NCBI GenBank assembly: GCA_017475035.1
Contig: JAFVGK010000156.1
Coordinates: 49,370 to 113,369, forward strand
Length of the DNA stretch: 64,000 nt
Direction of reading: 5' to 3'
From: Blautia sp.
GTDB taxonomy: Bacteria > Bacillota > Clostridia > Lachnospirales > Lachnospiraceae
Shown in pieces: positions 41,533-49,948 of the stretch. The notes below the pieces were generated by a model. The model was not told the origin of the DNA and ran no database searches. It was given only the letters and a program-made list of their open reading frames with translations. The position numbers and the translations under genes were made by a program. Position 1 is the stretch's first letter. Each line of letters starts with the position of its first letter.

Positions 41533-42912
41533 TCAGCGAATCACAGCCTTATTTTTCCATCTTCCCAGGCGATACATGATAAAGGTGATCAGGGCGCCGA
41601 TCAGCCAGGTGGTCAGCAGGGAGACATACATCATGGCGCAGTTTCCCTGCGGAAGAACCGGAGTCCTGGTAATGCCGACCAGAATGTAGGCCAGCGGGAT
41701 ACGGAGGGCAATAGAAGTAATGACGGAAATCCACATAGGAGTGACGGTGTCTCCGGCTCCGCGCATAATGCCCGACAGGCACTGGGTGACTTCCATGGCG
41801 ATGTAACCCACTACAAGAATCTGCATCATATGATAACTCAGGTCGATCAATTCCCCCGTGTTTGTAAAGATTCCCATCAGTACTTTGCCAAAGAGGAGGA
41901 TCAGAACGGTAAGGATGGTACTGACACCCATCGCAACAAAAGTCCCCTGTTTTGCCCCTTTGAGTACGCGATCCATTCTGCCCGCGCCGATATTCTGGCC
42001 GGCAAAGGTTGTCATTGCCGTGCCGAAGGAGAATGCAGGCAGCATGACGAAACCGTCGATGCGCATGACGATGACGTTGGCGGCGATAAACAATTCTCCA
42101 AAGCTGTTGGTCAATGACTGGACGACGATCATGGACATGGAGAAGATTGCCTGTGTCACACCGGATGGAAGTCCGAGCCGGATCAGGGAACCAAAGTATT
42201 TATGATCCGGTTTCAGATATTCCGGTTTCAAATCAAAGATATCGGTCATGGAGGCTAACTTACGGAATGTCAAAACAGCGGAAATAAGCTGTGCGATAAT
42301 TGTCGCCAGGGCTACGCCGGCTACTCCGAGGCCTAAGAAGGCAACGAAAACATAGTCCAGTACGATATTCAGAAACGTTGCAATCAGAAGATAGATCAGA
42401 GCGGAGACAGAATCGCCCAGCCCCCTGAGGACGCCGCCCAGAATATTGTAATAACCGCTTCCCGCGACTCCGACAAAAAGGATCACCAGATAATCCCTGC
42501 ACCAGAAGATGATGCTTTCCGGCGTATTTAACAGACGGAGCAGCGGCATGGCGACTACCGTGCCGACCAGCATGATGAAGAGGGAAGCAAGAGCGGTCAG
42601 TGTGATACAGGCGCCGATGGAGCGGGAGAGCTCATCTCTTTGTCTTGCGCCAAAATATTGGGCAACCATGATGCTTGCTCCTACGGAGATACCGACAAAG
42701 AGAACGATCATAAGGTTCAGGATCGGTCCGGCGCTTCCGACAGCCGCCAGGGCATTGTCGCCGACAAAACGGCCCACGATGATACTGTCTGCCGTATTAT
42801 ATAACTGCTGGGCAATGTTCCCGAGCAGCATCGGAACGGTAAAAGCGATGATGTTTCTGACAGGGGAGCCCTCAGTCATATCGATCGGTTTGAAAAGATC
42901 TGCGATTTTCAT
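41533..42912 (-). CDS. MATE family multidrug/cation antiporter
   Basis: A 459-residue polytopic transporter with the two MATE halves: IIAFTVPMLLGNIAQQLYNTAD (about 18-40) and LGLPSGVTQAIFSMSMIVVQSL (about 245-266). The start at 42912 has GGAGG 6 bp upstream. An in-frame extension further upstream lies in a dispersed repeat and is rejected. It is the third full MATE gene of the window. Confidence 0.92.
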   Translation of the reverse strand: MKIADLFKPIDMTEGSPVRNIIAFTVPMLLGNIAQQLYNTADSIIVGRFVGDNALAAVGSAGPILNLMIVLFVGISVGASIMVAQYFGARQRDELSRSIGACITLTALASLFIMLVGTVVAMPLLRLLNTPESIIFWCRDYLVILFVGVAGSGYYNILGGVLRGLGDSVSALIYLLIATFLNIVLDYVFVAFLGLGVAGVALATIIAQLISAVLTFRKLASMTDIFDLKPEYLKPDHKYFGSLIRLGLPSGVTQAIFSMSMIVVQSLTNSFGELFIAANVIVMRIDGFVMLPAFSFGTAMTTFAGQNIGAGRMDRVLKGAKQGTFVAMGVSTILTVLILLFGKVLMGIFTNTGELIDLSYHMMQILVVGYIAMEVTQCLSGIMRGAGDTVTPMWISVITSIALRIPLAYILVGITRTPVLPQGNCAMMYVSLLTTWLIGALITFIMYRLGRWKNKAVIR

Positions 42913-43018
42913 GAAACCTCCATAACTATGTGTACATTTTTGCCGGTTGAAGCTGAAAAACAGCCTTTGCTTTTGCCTGAATCTGTCAGATGAGCTGCGT
43001 ATAAGGATCTGCGCATAA

Positions 43019-43114
43019 GTAACCCTTGCATCCGGCATATCTGAATCCGCTCGGGCTGCGTTGTTGTCAGTCGCCGCCTTGCCTGGACAAATTTATCCCG
43101 CACCATCTGTATAG
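43019..43114 (-). repeat. Dispersed repeat R2, copy 1
   Basis: On the minus strand it reads GGATAAATTTGTCCAG, GCAAGGCGGCGACTGACAAC, AACGCAGCCCGAGCGGATTC. The core GCAAGGCGG...CGACTGACnACAACGCAGC recurs at 63889-63995. Confidence 0.65.
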
Positions 43115-43238
43115 GCTTTTTTTGCACAGCTCCTAAGACAAGACGCCAGTCATCCGGGGGGCTTTATTTGGATTCCCGGACTTTCTCAACAAAAAAAGTA
43201 TATCATTGTCACAATAGAAACTCAATCAAAAAAAGTTC

Positions 43239-43267
43239 TTGACAAAAGGATTTTCACACGTTAAACT
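43239..43267 (+). promoter_or_regulatory. Promoter of the trp operon
   Basis: TTGACA (43239-43244), 17 bp, TAAACT (43262-43267), directly ahead of the T-box leader. Confidence 0.8.
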
Positions 43268-43269
43268 GA

Positions 43270-43600
43270 TGCCAAATCAAAGAGAAAACCGTTGAGGCGG
43301 AGGTAAAGACAGAAAAAGCGCGTACAGAGAGTCCGGGAAGGTGGGAGCCGGATCGAGATGCTGTCTGCCAAATGGACCGCGGAGGGCGCAGTCAAAGGCT
43401 GAGGTTCGATCAGAACCGTCAGCCGAGTATTCTGTGACGTGAGGGCATACGTCAGTTGCCGGGGATATCAAAGGAGATTTGTTTCGCGGTATCCTGAAAA
43501 AGAGCACGTTTTACGTGAAGCAAGGTGGCACCGCGGGTGTAGTTTACGCTCGTCCTTGGCAGCACAGTTCTGGCTGTCAGGGGCGGGTTTTTTTATTTCT
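43270..43600 (+). promoter_or_regulatory. Tryptophan T-box leader
   Basis: A classic T-box riboswitch that senses uncharged tRNA. Stem I has GACAG/CUGUC above the specifier loop, the AG bulge AGAGAG (43326-43331) and a distal helix UCCGG/CCGGA. The specifier reads UGG (Trp) at 43373-43375, followed by A. The T-box sequence AAGGTGGCACCGCGGGT is at 43522-43538; the variable base in TGGCACC is C, which pairs with discriminator G of tRNA-Trp. A terminator follows at 43551-43595. Low charged tRNA-Trp should stabilise the antiterminator and switch on trpE and the following genes. Confidence 0.93.
43551..43595 (+). terminator. T-box attenuator terminator
   Basis: CGTCCTTGGCAGC / GCTGTCAGGGGCGGG-type stem followed by TTTTTTT; its 5' arm overlaps the antiterminator. 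Confidence 0.85.
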
Positions 43601-43636
43601 TTTTTTCACTCTTCAACAGAAGGGAGGCAACAGAAC

Positions 43637-45226
43637 ATGAGACATATTATTTATCCGTCTATTGAAGAAACCATGCGGCTGGCGGCTGAAGATAAGATCC
43701 GTCGTATCCCGGTCTGTCTTGAGTTATATGCTGACCGGTATACTCCCGTGGAGGTCATGCGGATTCTTCAGCATTCCGGAAATCATTGTTTCCTGCTGGA
43801 AAGCGCCAGCCAGACGGAGGAATGGGGGAGGTATTCATTTCTGGGGTATGAGCCTGAGATGGAAATAACCTGTACCGACGGAACGCTGCAGATCCGAAGC
43901 AGCCTTGACAGAGAGGCTGATTTTGTATTTGGCAGCCCGATTGCCGAAGCAGAAAAATCGCCCTCCGAAGACATTGAGTCAACGTATAACACTGCGTTAA
44001 AGGAGGAAGAAAAGACAGAAATCCGTCATGTGGCTCACCCCGGGGAAGCCTTGCGGGAAATTCTGGCGGCGTATCATAGTCCTGTGCTTGAAAAGCTTCC
44101 TCCTTTTACGGGCGGCCTGGTCGGATATTTTTCCTATGATTACATCAAATATTCGGAGCCAAAGCTCATGCTTCAGGATGATAAAGAGCAGGACTTTCGC
44201 GATGTGGATCTGATGCTTTTTGATAAGGTGATTGCTTTTGATCATTATCGTCAGAAACTGTTGCTGATTGCCGGAGTCTCTGCGGCAGACCCGCGGGATT
44301 CCTACCAACGCACCGTACAGAAGCTTTTGAAAATGGCGGATCTGATCCGCTGCGGAGAGAAAAAAGAATCTGCTCCGTTAGTGCTTACCTCTGAAATCAA
44401 GCCTCAGTTTCCAAAAGAAACCTATTGCAGGATGGTGAACCGGGCCAAAGAGTATATCCGGGAAGGGGATATTTTTCAGGTGGTTCTTTCCAACCCGATG
44501 CGGGCAAAAGCCGAGGGAAGCCTGTTTGATACGTACCGTGTTCTGCGGGCAACCAACCCGTCCCCATATATGTTTTATTTTTCCAGTGATGATATTGAAA
44601 TGGCAGGGGCATCGCCGGAAACCCTGGTAAAGCTGGTGCACGGAAAGCTCTCTACGTTCCCTCTTGCCGGAACACGAAGAAGAGGAGTGACCAGGGAAGA
44701 AGACCTGGCATTGGAGGCAGAGCTTCTGGCAGATGAAAAAGAACTCGCCGAGCATAATATGCTGGTGGATCTCGGACGGAATGATATCGGGAAGATCAGC
44801 CGTATCGGAAGTGTAAAGGTTGAAAAATACCTGAGTGTGGAGAGGTTTTCCTGTGTGATGCATCTGGGCTCTACCGTGACCGGGGAAATCCGGCCCGAAA
44901 AAGATGCCATCGACGCCGTAGACGCCATTCTGCCTGCGGGAACTCTCTCCGGCGCTCCAAAATTCCGTGCCTGTGAGATTATTCAGGAATTGGAACAGAG
45001 TAAGCGAGGGGTTTATGGAGGCGCCATCGGTTATCTGGACTTTACGGGGAATCTTGACGTCTGTATTGCGATCCGTCTGGTTTATAAAAAGAAAGGGGAA
45101 ATCTGCATCCGCTCCGGAGCCGGGATCGTGGCGGATTCCGTACCGGAAAAGGAATTTGAAGAATGCCGGAATAAAGCCCGTGCCATCATCCTGGCGATCA
45201 AGGAAGCGGAAGGGGGATTGGAATGA
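43637..45226 (+). CDS. trpE: Anthranilate synthase component I
   Basis: A 529-residue enzyme that, with TrpG, makes anthranilate from chorismate. The N-terminal domain holds the feedback site region LLESASQTEEWGRYSFLG (about 53-70). The C-terminal chorismate-binding domain has FQVVLSNPMRA, GASPETLVKL, RRGVTREED, LVDLGRNDIGK and GTLSGAPKFRA. The ATG at 43637 is used; a frame continuing upstream runs through the T-box and is not coding. Residues about 96-126 (FVFGSPIAEAEKSPSED...) are encoded by an in-frame copy of the Shine-Dalgarno repeat, inserted before the PGEALREIL segment. It overlaps trpG by 4 bp. Confidence 0.95.
   Translation: MRHIIYPSIEETMRLAAEDKIRRIPVCLELYADRYTPVEVMRILQHSGNHCFLLESASQTEEWGRYSFLGYEPEMEITCTDGTLQIRSSLDREADFVFGSPIAEAEKSPSEDIESTYNTALKEEEKTEIRHVAHPGEALREILAAYHSPVLEKLPPFTGGLVGYFSYDYIKYSEPKLMLQDDKEQDFRDVDLMLFDKVIAFDHYRQKLLLIAGVSAADPRDSYQRTVQKLLKMADLIRCGEKKESAPLVLTSEIKPQFPKETYCRMVNRAKEYIREGDIFQVVLSNPMRAKAEGSLFDTYRVLRATNPSPYMFYFSSDDIEMAGASPETLVKLVHGKLSTFPLAGTRRRGVTREEDLALEAELLADEKELAEHNMLVDLGRNDIGKISRIGSVKVEKYLSVERFSCVMHLGSTVTGEIRPEKDAIDAVDAILPAGTLSGAPKFRACEIIQELEQSKRGVYGGAIGYLDFTGNLDVCIAIRLVYKKKGEICIRSGAGIVADSVPEKEFEECRNKARAIILAIKEAEGGLE
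43927..44006 (+). repeat. Shine-Dalgarno repeat element inside trpE (E)
   Basis: TTTGGCAG, loop, TTGCCGAAG (hairpin), then ATCGCCCTCCGAAGACATTG, AGTCAACGTATAACACTGCG, TTAAAGGAGGAAG. This is the complete element, here in the coding strand of trpE and in frame. Its AGGAGG has no useful start codon after it. Confidence 0.88.
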
Positions 45227-45807
45227 TCTTGCTGGTAGATAACTATGACAGCTTTTCTTATAATCTGTTTCAGTTGGTGGGCTCCGTCAATCCTGATATT
45301 CTCGTGATTCGAAATGACGCTTATTCCGTGCGGGAAATTGAAGCAATGGATCCCGAGGCAATCATCCTTTCGCCGGGACCCGGCAGACCTGAAAACGCGG
45401 GGATCTGCGAGGAGCTGATCCGCAAAATGGCAGGCAGAGTGCCGATTCTGGGCGTCTGTCTGGGGCATCAGGCGATCTGCAGGGTCTTTGGGGCGACGGT
45501 TACCTATGCGAGTGAACTGATGCACGGAAAACAAAAGGAAATTCTTCGTACCGGGCCAAGCCGTCTGCTGGACGGTCTGGATGACTCGTTTTACGCCGCC
45601 CGGTATCATTCTCTTGCAGCAGATCCGGAAACCATCCCGCCGGAACTGAAGGTTATAGCGGTATCTCCCGAGGGAGAGGTGATGGCGGTGGAGCACATCG
45701 CTTATCCGGTTTACGGCGTACAGTTTCATCCGGAATCGGTGATGACTCCTGACGGAAAGAAAATCATTGAAAATGTGATTCCTGCAGCAAAAAGACTTGA
45801 GAAATGA
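45223..45807 (+). CDS. trpG: Anthranilate synthase component II (glutamine amidotransferase)
   Basis: A 194-residue class I glutamine amidotransferase that supplies ammonia to TrpE. Motifs are DNYDSFSYNLFQ at the start, LSPGPGRPENAG (oxyanion region), GVCLGHQAI with the nucleophile Cys near residue 86, and GVQFHPESV with the catalytic His and Glu. It overlaps trpE by 4 bp. It is not fused to TrpD, and no TrpD gene follows. Confidence 0.95.
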   Translation: MILLVDNYDSFSYNLFQLVGSVNPDILVIRNDAYSVREIEAMDPEAIILSPGPGRPENAGICEELIRKMAGRVPILGVCLGHQAICRVFGATVTYASELMHGKQKEILRTGPSRLLDGLDDSFYAARYHSLAADPETIPPELKVIAVSPEGEVMAVEHIAYPVYGVQFHPESVMTPDGKKIIENVIPAAKRLEK

Positions 45808-45812
45808 AGCTC

Positions 45813-45868
45813 CTTTTTGGCATGACCTTTTTCGCCTGGATCATACCATGCTGCGTTATGGGAGGAGG
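45813..45868 (+). repeat. Shine-Dalgarno repeat element, remnant (F)
   Basis: CTGCGTTATGGGAGGAGG (45851-45868) is identical to the 3' end of copy D; TTTTTGGCATGACC upstream may be a decayed 5' arm. It lies between trpG and trpC, where trpD is normally found, and gives trpC its ribosome site. Confidence 0.65.
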
Positions 45869-45873
45869 GAAGG

Positions 45874-46662
45874 ATGAATATTTTACAGGAAATAGCGGAA
45901 AAAACACGCTCGCGGATAGACGAAGAGATGCGCAGGATTCCCTTGCAGGAAGTTCGCAGACAGGCGGAGGATCAACTGTCGGCGGCTGACCCAGGGGGAC
46001 AGACTTTTGCCCTGGCTGTAAAGCAGAAAGGTATTTCCTTTATCTGTGAAGTGAAAAGAGCCTCGCCCTCGAAAGGGCTGATTGCCCCGGATTTTCCCTA
46101 TCTGAAGATAGCCGGGGAGTATGAACAGGCCGGAGCGAGCGCAATCTCCTGCCTGACGGAACCGTTTTATTTCCGGGGATCGGATGAGTATCTCAGGGAA
46201 ATCGCAAAGCAAGCAGCGATTCCGGTTTTGCGTAAGGATTTTACGATTCATGAATACATGATCTATCAGGCAAAGGCGATGGGGGCGAAGGCAATCCTTC
46301 TGATCTGCGCGATACTCGATGACGCCAGATTAAAGGATTATCTTGCTTTGGCAAAGGAGCTGTCGCTTGATGTGCTGACAGAAACCCACGATGAACAGGA
46401 GGTCGAGCGGGCGCTGGATGCCGGAGCAGGGATCATCGGCGTCAATAACCGGGATCTTCGAACCTTTACCGTAGATGTGCAAAACAGCATCCGCCTTCGC
46501 CGTCTGGTGCCTCCGGATAAGCTTTTCGTATCGGAAAGCGGCATCCGCACACGAGAGGATATCCGTCTTCTGGAAGATAACCATGTGGATGCGGTACTGA
46601 TCGGAGAGACGTTGATGCGCAGCAGTGACAAAAAACTTGAGCTGGAAAAGCTGAGAAATTAA
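45874..46662 (+). CDS. trpC: Indole-3-glycerol-phosphate synthase
   Basis: A 262-residue TIM-barrel enzyme that closes the indole ring. FICEVKRASPSKG (catalytic Lys, about 53-65), VLRKDFTIHEYMI, GVNNRDLRTF and VSESGIRTREDI are typical. The ATG at 45874 follows the repeat-derived GGGAGGAGGG. The 3' end is followed by two further near-copies of its last codons (GAAGCTGAGAAATAAA, 46648-46700). Confidence 0.95.
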   Translation: MNILQEIAEKTRSRIDEEMRRIPLQEVRRQAEDQLSAADPGGQTFALAVKQKGISFICEVKRASPSKGLIAPDFPYLKIAGEYEQAGASAISCLTEPFYFRGSDEYLREIAKQAAIPVLRKDFTIHEYMIYQAKAMGAKAILLICAILDDARLKDYLALAKELSLDVLTETHDEQEVERALDAGAGIIGVNNRDLRTFTVDVQNSIRLRRLVPPDKLFVSESGIRTREDIRLLEDNHVDAVLIGETLMRSSDKKLELEKLRN

Positions 46663-46700
46663 AAGAAGCTGAGAAATAAAAAAAGAAGCTGAGAAATAAA
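46648..46700 (+). repeat. Short tandem repeat at the trpC-trpF junction
   Basis: AAGCTGAGAAAT(T/A)AAA occurs three times in a row, the first being the end of trpC. Probably slippage; each copy carries a stop. Confidence 0.75.
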
Positions 46701-46721
46701 AAGAAGAGGCTGATAGAATAT

Positions 46722-47333
46722 ATGACGAAAATCAAAATTTGCGGGCTGTCCCGGATTGAGGATATCGAAGCAGTCAATGAAGCCGGTCCTGATTTTGCCG
46801 GTTTTATCATCAATTATCCCAAAAGCCCCAGGAGCATATCGCCGGAACTGCTTGCCGTCCTGACCGGAAATCTGAATCAGAAGATTATGCCTGTAGGCGT
46901 ATTTGTTGACGCGCCATCAAGCCTGGTGACGGATCTGGTGAAAAAAGATCTGATCAGGATGATACAGCTGCATGGCAGAGAGGACGATGATTACATCCGC
47001 CTCATCCGGGAAAAAGCCTGCTGCCCGGTGGTAAAGGCTTTTCATATCCGGACGGAAGAAGATCTAAAAACAGCCATGAAGAGTCCTGCGGATTATATTT
47101 TGCTGGATCATGGCCTCGGAGAGAACGGAAAGCAGATTAACCGGGAATTGCTCAAAGGTGTAACCCGGGAGTATTTTCTGGCAGGCGGCATCGGAATCGA
47201 AAATGTCAGAGAAGCCGTTCAGGAGCTTTCTCCCTATGCAGTGGACTTAAACAGCAAGCTGGAAACAGATGGACATAAAGACCCGGCTAAAATCAGGGAA
47301 GCTGTTTGGACCATCCGTACATACGATAACTGA
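46722..47333 (+). CDS. trpF: Phosphoribosylanthranilate isomerase
   Basis: A 203-residue TIM-barrel isomerase. KICGLSR near residue 5 holds the general-base Cys7. IQLHGREDDDYI, YILLDHGLGENGK (region of the general-acid Asp) and FLAGGIGIENV also match. It lies 59 bp after trpC, and 474 bp separate it from trpB, most of it a tandem array. Confidence 0.94.
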   Translation: MTKIKICGLSRIEDIEAVNEAGPDFAGFIINYPKSPRSISPELLAVLTGNLNQKIMPVGVFVDAPSSLVTDLVKKDLIRMIQLHGREDDDYIRLIREKACCPVVKAFHIRTEEDLKTAMKSPADYILLDHGLGENGKQINRELLKGVTREYFLAGGIGIENVREAVQELSPYAVDLNSKLETDGHKDPAKIREAVWTIRTYDN

Positions 47334-47466
47334 TCTGGAGCCGATGCGAGGACAAAAGCAGACAGGAAGTCAAAGCTTACAGATCCCTATATCACACCTG
47401 CTTAGGGACGAGTGAGGCCATGAATGAAAAAATATGAAAGACAAGCCCGTTCATCTCCGGCCTTAT

Positions 47467-47746
47467 GGCCGCCGCACCAGTATGCGGAATGAACGGCCGC
47501 CGCACCAGTATGCGGAATGAACGGCTGCTGCACCAGTATGCGGAATGAATGGCCGTCGCATTTGCGTACGGAATGAACGGGCGCCGCACCAGTATGCGGA
47601 ATGAATGGCTGCCGCACCTGCGTGCGGAATGAATGGCCGTCGCATTTGCGTACGGAATGAACGGGCGCCGCACCAGTATGCGGAATGAATGGCTGCCGCA
47701 TTTGCGTACGGAATGAGTGGCTGCCACACCTGCGTGCGGAATTCGG
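47467..47746 (+). repeat. 28-bp tandem array (ten units) between trpF and trpB
   Basis: Units start at 47467 and every 28 bp to 47719. The general form is GGCyGCCGCACCAGTATGCG-GAATGAAy. Three core variants alternate: CACCAGTATGCGG (units 1, 2, 3, 5, 8), CATTTGCGTACGG (4, 7, 9) and CACCTGCGTGCGG (6, 10). Each unit has a small inverted repeat (CCGCA/TGCGG or CCGCAC/GTGCGG). The array is intergenic within the trp operon. Open frames on the minus strand across it arise from the periodicity and are not genes. Confidence 0.93.
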
Positions 47747-47807
47747 TGTATCTGCGTATGAGCGAATCCAGATAATTACGAAACAGGAAAGAACAGAGGA
47801 TCATAAC

Positions 47808-48992
47808 ATGTCAAACACAAGATTTGGAATTCACGGAGGACAATATATCCCCGAAACGTTAATGAATGCGGTCATCGAGCTTGAGGAGGCGTACAATCAT
47901 TATAAGGACGATCCGGAATTTTGCTCCGAACTGACCACCTTGCTGAATGAATACGCGGGAAGACCTTCCCGGCTGTATTTCGCCCAGCGCATGACGAAGG
48001 ATCTGGGCGGAGCCAGGGTTTATCTGAAGAGAGAAGACTTAAATCATACAGGGGCGCATAAAATCAATAACGTACTTGGCCAGGTTCTGCTTGCAAAGAA
48101 GATGGGCAAGACCCGTGTGATTGCCGAGACCGGGGCAGGCCAGCATGGAGTAGCGACTGCAACGGCGGCTGCTCTCATGGATATGGAATGCGAAGTATTC
48201 ATGGGAAAGGAAGATACCGAACGCCAGGCTTTAAACGTATACCGAATGCGGCTTTTGGGGGCAAAGGTGCATGCCGTGACTTCAGGGACGGCTACGTTAA
48301 AGGATGCCGTTTCCGAAACGATGAGGGAATGGACCAACCGGATTGAAGACACCCATTATGTGCTTGGCTCCTGTATGGGACCGCATCCCTTCCCAACGAT
48401 TGTAAGAGATTTCCAGGCGGTGATTTCCAGGGAGACGAGACAGCAGATCCTGGAAAAGGAAGGAAAGCTTCCGGATGCCGTTCTGGCCTGTGTTGGCGGA
48501 GGGTCCAACGCCATAGGATCCTTCTATCATTTCATTCCGGATGAAGGAGTTCGATTAATCGGCTGCGAAGCAGCCGGCAGAGGAATTGACACCAAAGAGA
48601 CGGCGGCAACGATCGCTACGGGACGTCTGGGGATTTTCCACGGAATGAAGTCCTATTTCTGCCAGGATGAATATGGTCAGATCGCTCCGGTGTATTCGAT
48701 CTCCGCAGGCCTTGATTATCCCGGAGTAGGTCCGGAGCACGCCTATCTGTATGATATCGGACGGGCCGAATATGTGGCGATTACGGATGATGAGGCTGTG
48801 GATGCATTCGAATATCTTTCACGGACGGAAGGAATCATACCGGCGATCGAAAGCGCTCATGCGGTTGCCTACGCACGAAAGCTTGTACCGCAGATGAACC
48901 AGGATCAGATCGTTGTCATCACGATTTCAGGCAGAGGAGATAAAGACTGTGCGGCAATCGCACGTTATCGGGGGGAGGATATTCATGAATAA
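47808..48992 (+). CDS. trpB: Tryptophan synthase beta chain
   Basis: A 394-residue PLP enzyme joining indole and serine. The PLP lysine is in HTGAHKINN (about 84-92); GGGSNAIG (phosphate-binding, about 227-234) and GRGDKD near the end fit TrpB. Start chosen at 47808 with CAGAGGA upstream; the frame is open further back through the 28-bp array but that is not coding. It overlaps trpA by 8 bp. Confidence 0.96.
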   Translation: MSNTRFGIHGGQYIPETLMNAVIELEEAYNHYKDDPEFCSELTTLLNEYAGRPSRLYFAQRMTKDLGGARVYLKREDLNHTGAHKINNVLGQVLLAKKMGKTRVIAETGAGQHGVATATAAALMDMECEVFMGKEDTERQALNVYRMRLLGAKVHAVTSGTATLKDAVSETMREWTNRIEDTHYVLGSCMGPHPFPTIVRDFQAVISRETRQQILEKEGKLPDAVLACVGGGSNAIGSFYHFIPDEGVRLIGCEAAGRGIDTKETAATIATGRLGIFHGMKSYFCQDEYGQIAPVYSISAGLDYPGVGPEHAYLYDIGRAEYVAITDDEAVDAFEYLSRTEGIIPAIESAHAVAYARKLVPQMNQDQIVVITISGRGDKDCAAIARYRGEDIHE

Positions 48993-49761
48993 TCGTATCA
49001 GACAGGCATTTGCAAAGGGAAAAGCATTTATACCGTTTATCACCTGCGGAGATCCTTCTCTGGAGATTACGGAACAGCTTGTATACGCGATGGAAAAAGC
49101 CGGAGCCGACCTGATCGAGCTGGGCATTCCATTTTCTGATCCGACGGCGGAAGGACCGGTCATTCAAGGGGCGAATGTCCGGGCCCTTGCAGGCGGCGCA
49201 ACCACAGACAAGATCTTTGACATGGTAGGACGGATCCGCTCAAATACCGCCATACCGCTTGTATTTATGACCTATGCCAATGTCGTATTCTCCTATGGGA
49301 CAGAACGCTTTCTTGCAAAAGCGGAACAGCTGGGCATGGACGGCCTGATCCTCCCGGATGTGCCCTATGAAGAAAAAGGAGAATTCGCGGACGCCTGTCA
49401 GGCCCACGGACTTGCACTGATTTCCCTGATCGCTCCGACATCACAACAGAGAATCACCCGGATCGCTTCGGAAGCAGAAGGCTTTATCTACTGCGTATCC
49501 TCGCTTGGAGTCACCGGAACCAGAAGCGAGATCACAACCGATATAAAATCAATGGTCAGCCTTGTAAAAGAAGCCAGAGACATCCCCTGCGCTGTCGGAT
49601 TCGGTATCTCCAATCCCGAACAGGCTGCAAAAATCGCCTCTGTCTGCGACGGCGTCATCGTAGGCTCCGCCATCGTAAAGCTATGCGGACAATACGGAAC
49701 AGAATGCGTTCCCTACGTGAGCGACTTCGTAAAAAAAATGAAAGATGCCATACGTTCATAA
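48985..49761 (+). CDS. trpA: Tryptophan synthase alpha chain
   Basis: A 258-residue TIM-barrel subunit cleaving indole-3-glycerol phosphate. [32 protein letters not shown] (Glu and Asp catalytic residues), [12 protein letters not shown] and GVTGTRSE match. The ATG at 48985 lies inside the end of trpB, after GGGGGAGG, giving coupled translation. A terminator ends the operon. Confidence 0.96.
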   Translation: MNNRIRQAFAKGKAFIPFITCGDPSLEITEQLVYAMEKAGADLIELGIPFSDPTAEGPVIQGANVRALAGGATTDKIFDMVGRIRSNTAIPLVFMTYANVVFSYGTERFLAKAEQLGMDGLILPDVPYEEKGEFADACQAHGLALISLIAPTSQQRITRIASEAEGFIYCVSSLGVTGTRSEITTDIKSMVSLVKEARDIPCAVGFGISNPEQAAKIASVCDGVIVGSAIVKLCGQYGTECVPYVSDFVKKMKDAIRS

Positions 49762-49765
49762 AAAA

Positions 49766-49803
49766 GAGAGTCAGGGGACGGATCTCCTGACTCCCTTTTT
49801 TCT
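49766..49803 (+). terminator. Terminator of the trp operon
   Basis: GAGTCAGG (49768-49775) / CCTGACTC (49786-49793) with CCCTTTTTTCTT after it. Confidence 0.9.
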
Positions 49804-49805
49804 TA

Positions 49806-49875
49806 TGTTTTTCTGCAGAGCGAATGTGATAGCGATCCGGTAGTCACACAAGCCCTAAAGCCGAGCGTTAAGTCA
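49806..49875 (+). repeat. Partial (right-half) copy of the palindromic repeat
   Basis: TTTTTCTGCAGAGCGAATGT, GATAGCGATCCGG and AAAGCCGAGCGTTAAGTCAT match the right arm only. As at 728, a lone right half lies just ahead of a complete element. Confidence 0.8.
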
Positions 49876-49948
49876 TCACTGGAACCTTGAATTGTTAACT
49901 CTCAAGCCATCGTTCGGGAATTCAAAACAAACCATCAACATTCACAAT

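Noticed and set aside
43439-43636. N-terminal extension of trpE through the leader
   Set aside because: This stretch is the T-box and terminator; the ATG at 43637 has its own AGGGAGG site.
47467-47746. CRISPR array
   Set aside because: Units are contiguous at 28 bp with no unique spacers, and no cas genes are present; it is a plain tandem array.
47392-47804. Repeat-rich proteins on the minus strand across the 28-bp array
   Set aside because: Several overlapping frames are open because of the periodic sequence; none has a ribosome site and trp genes run the other way.
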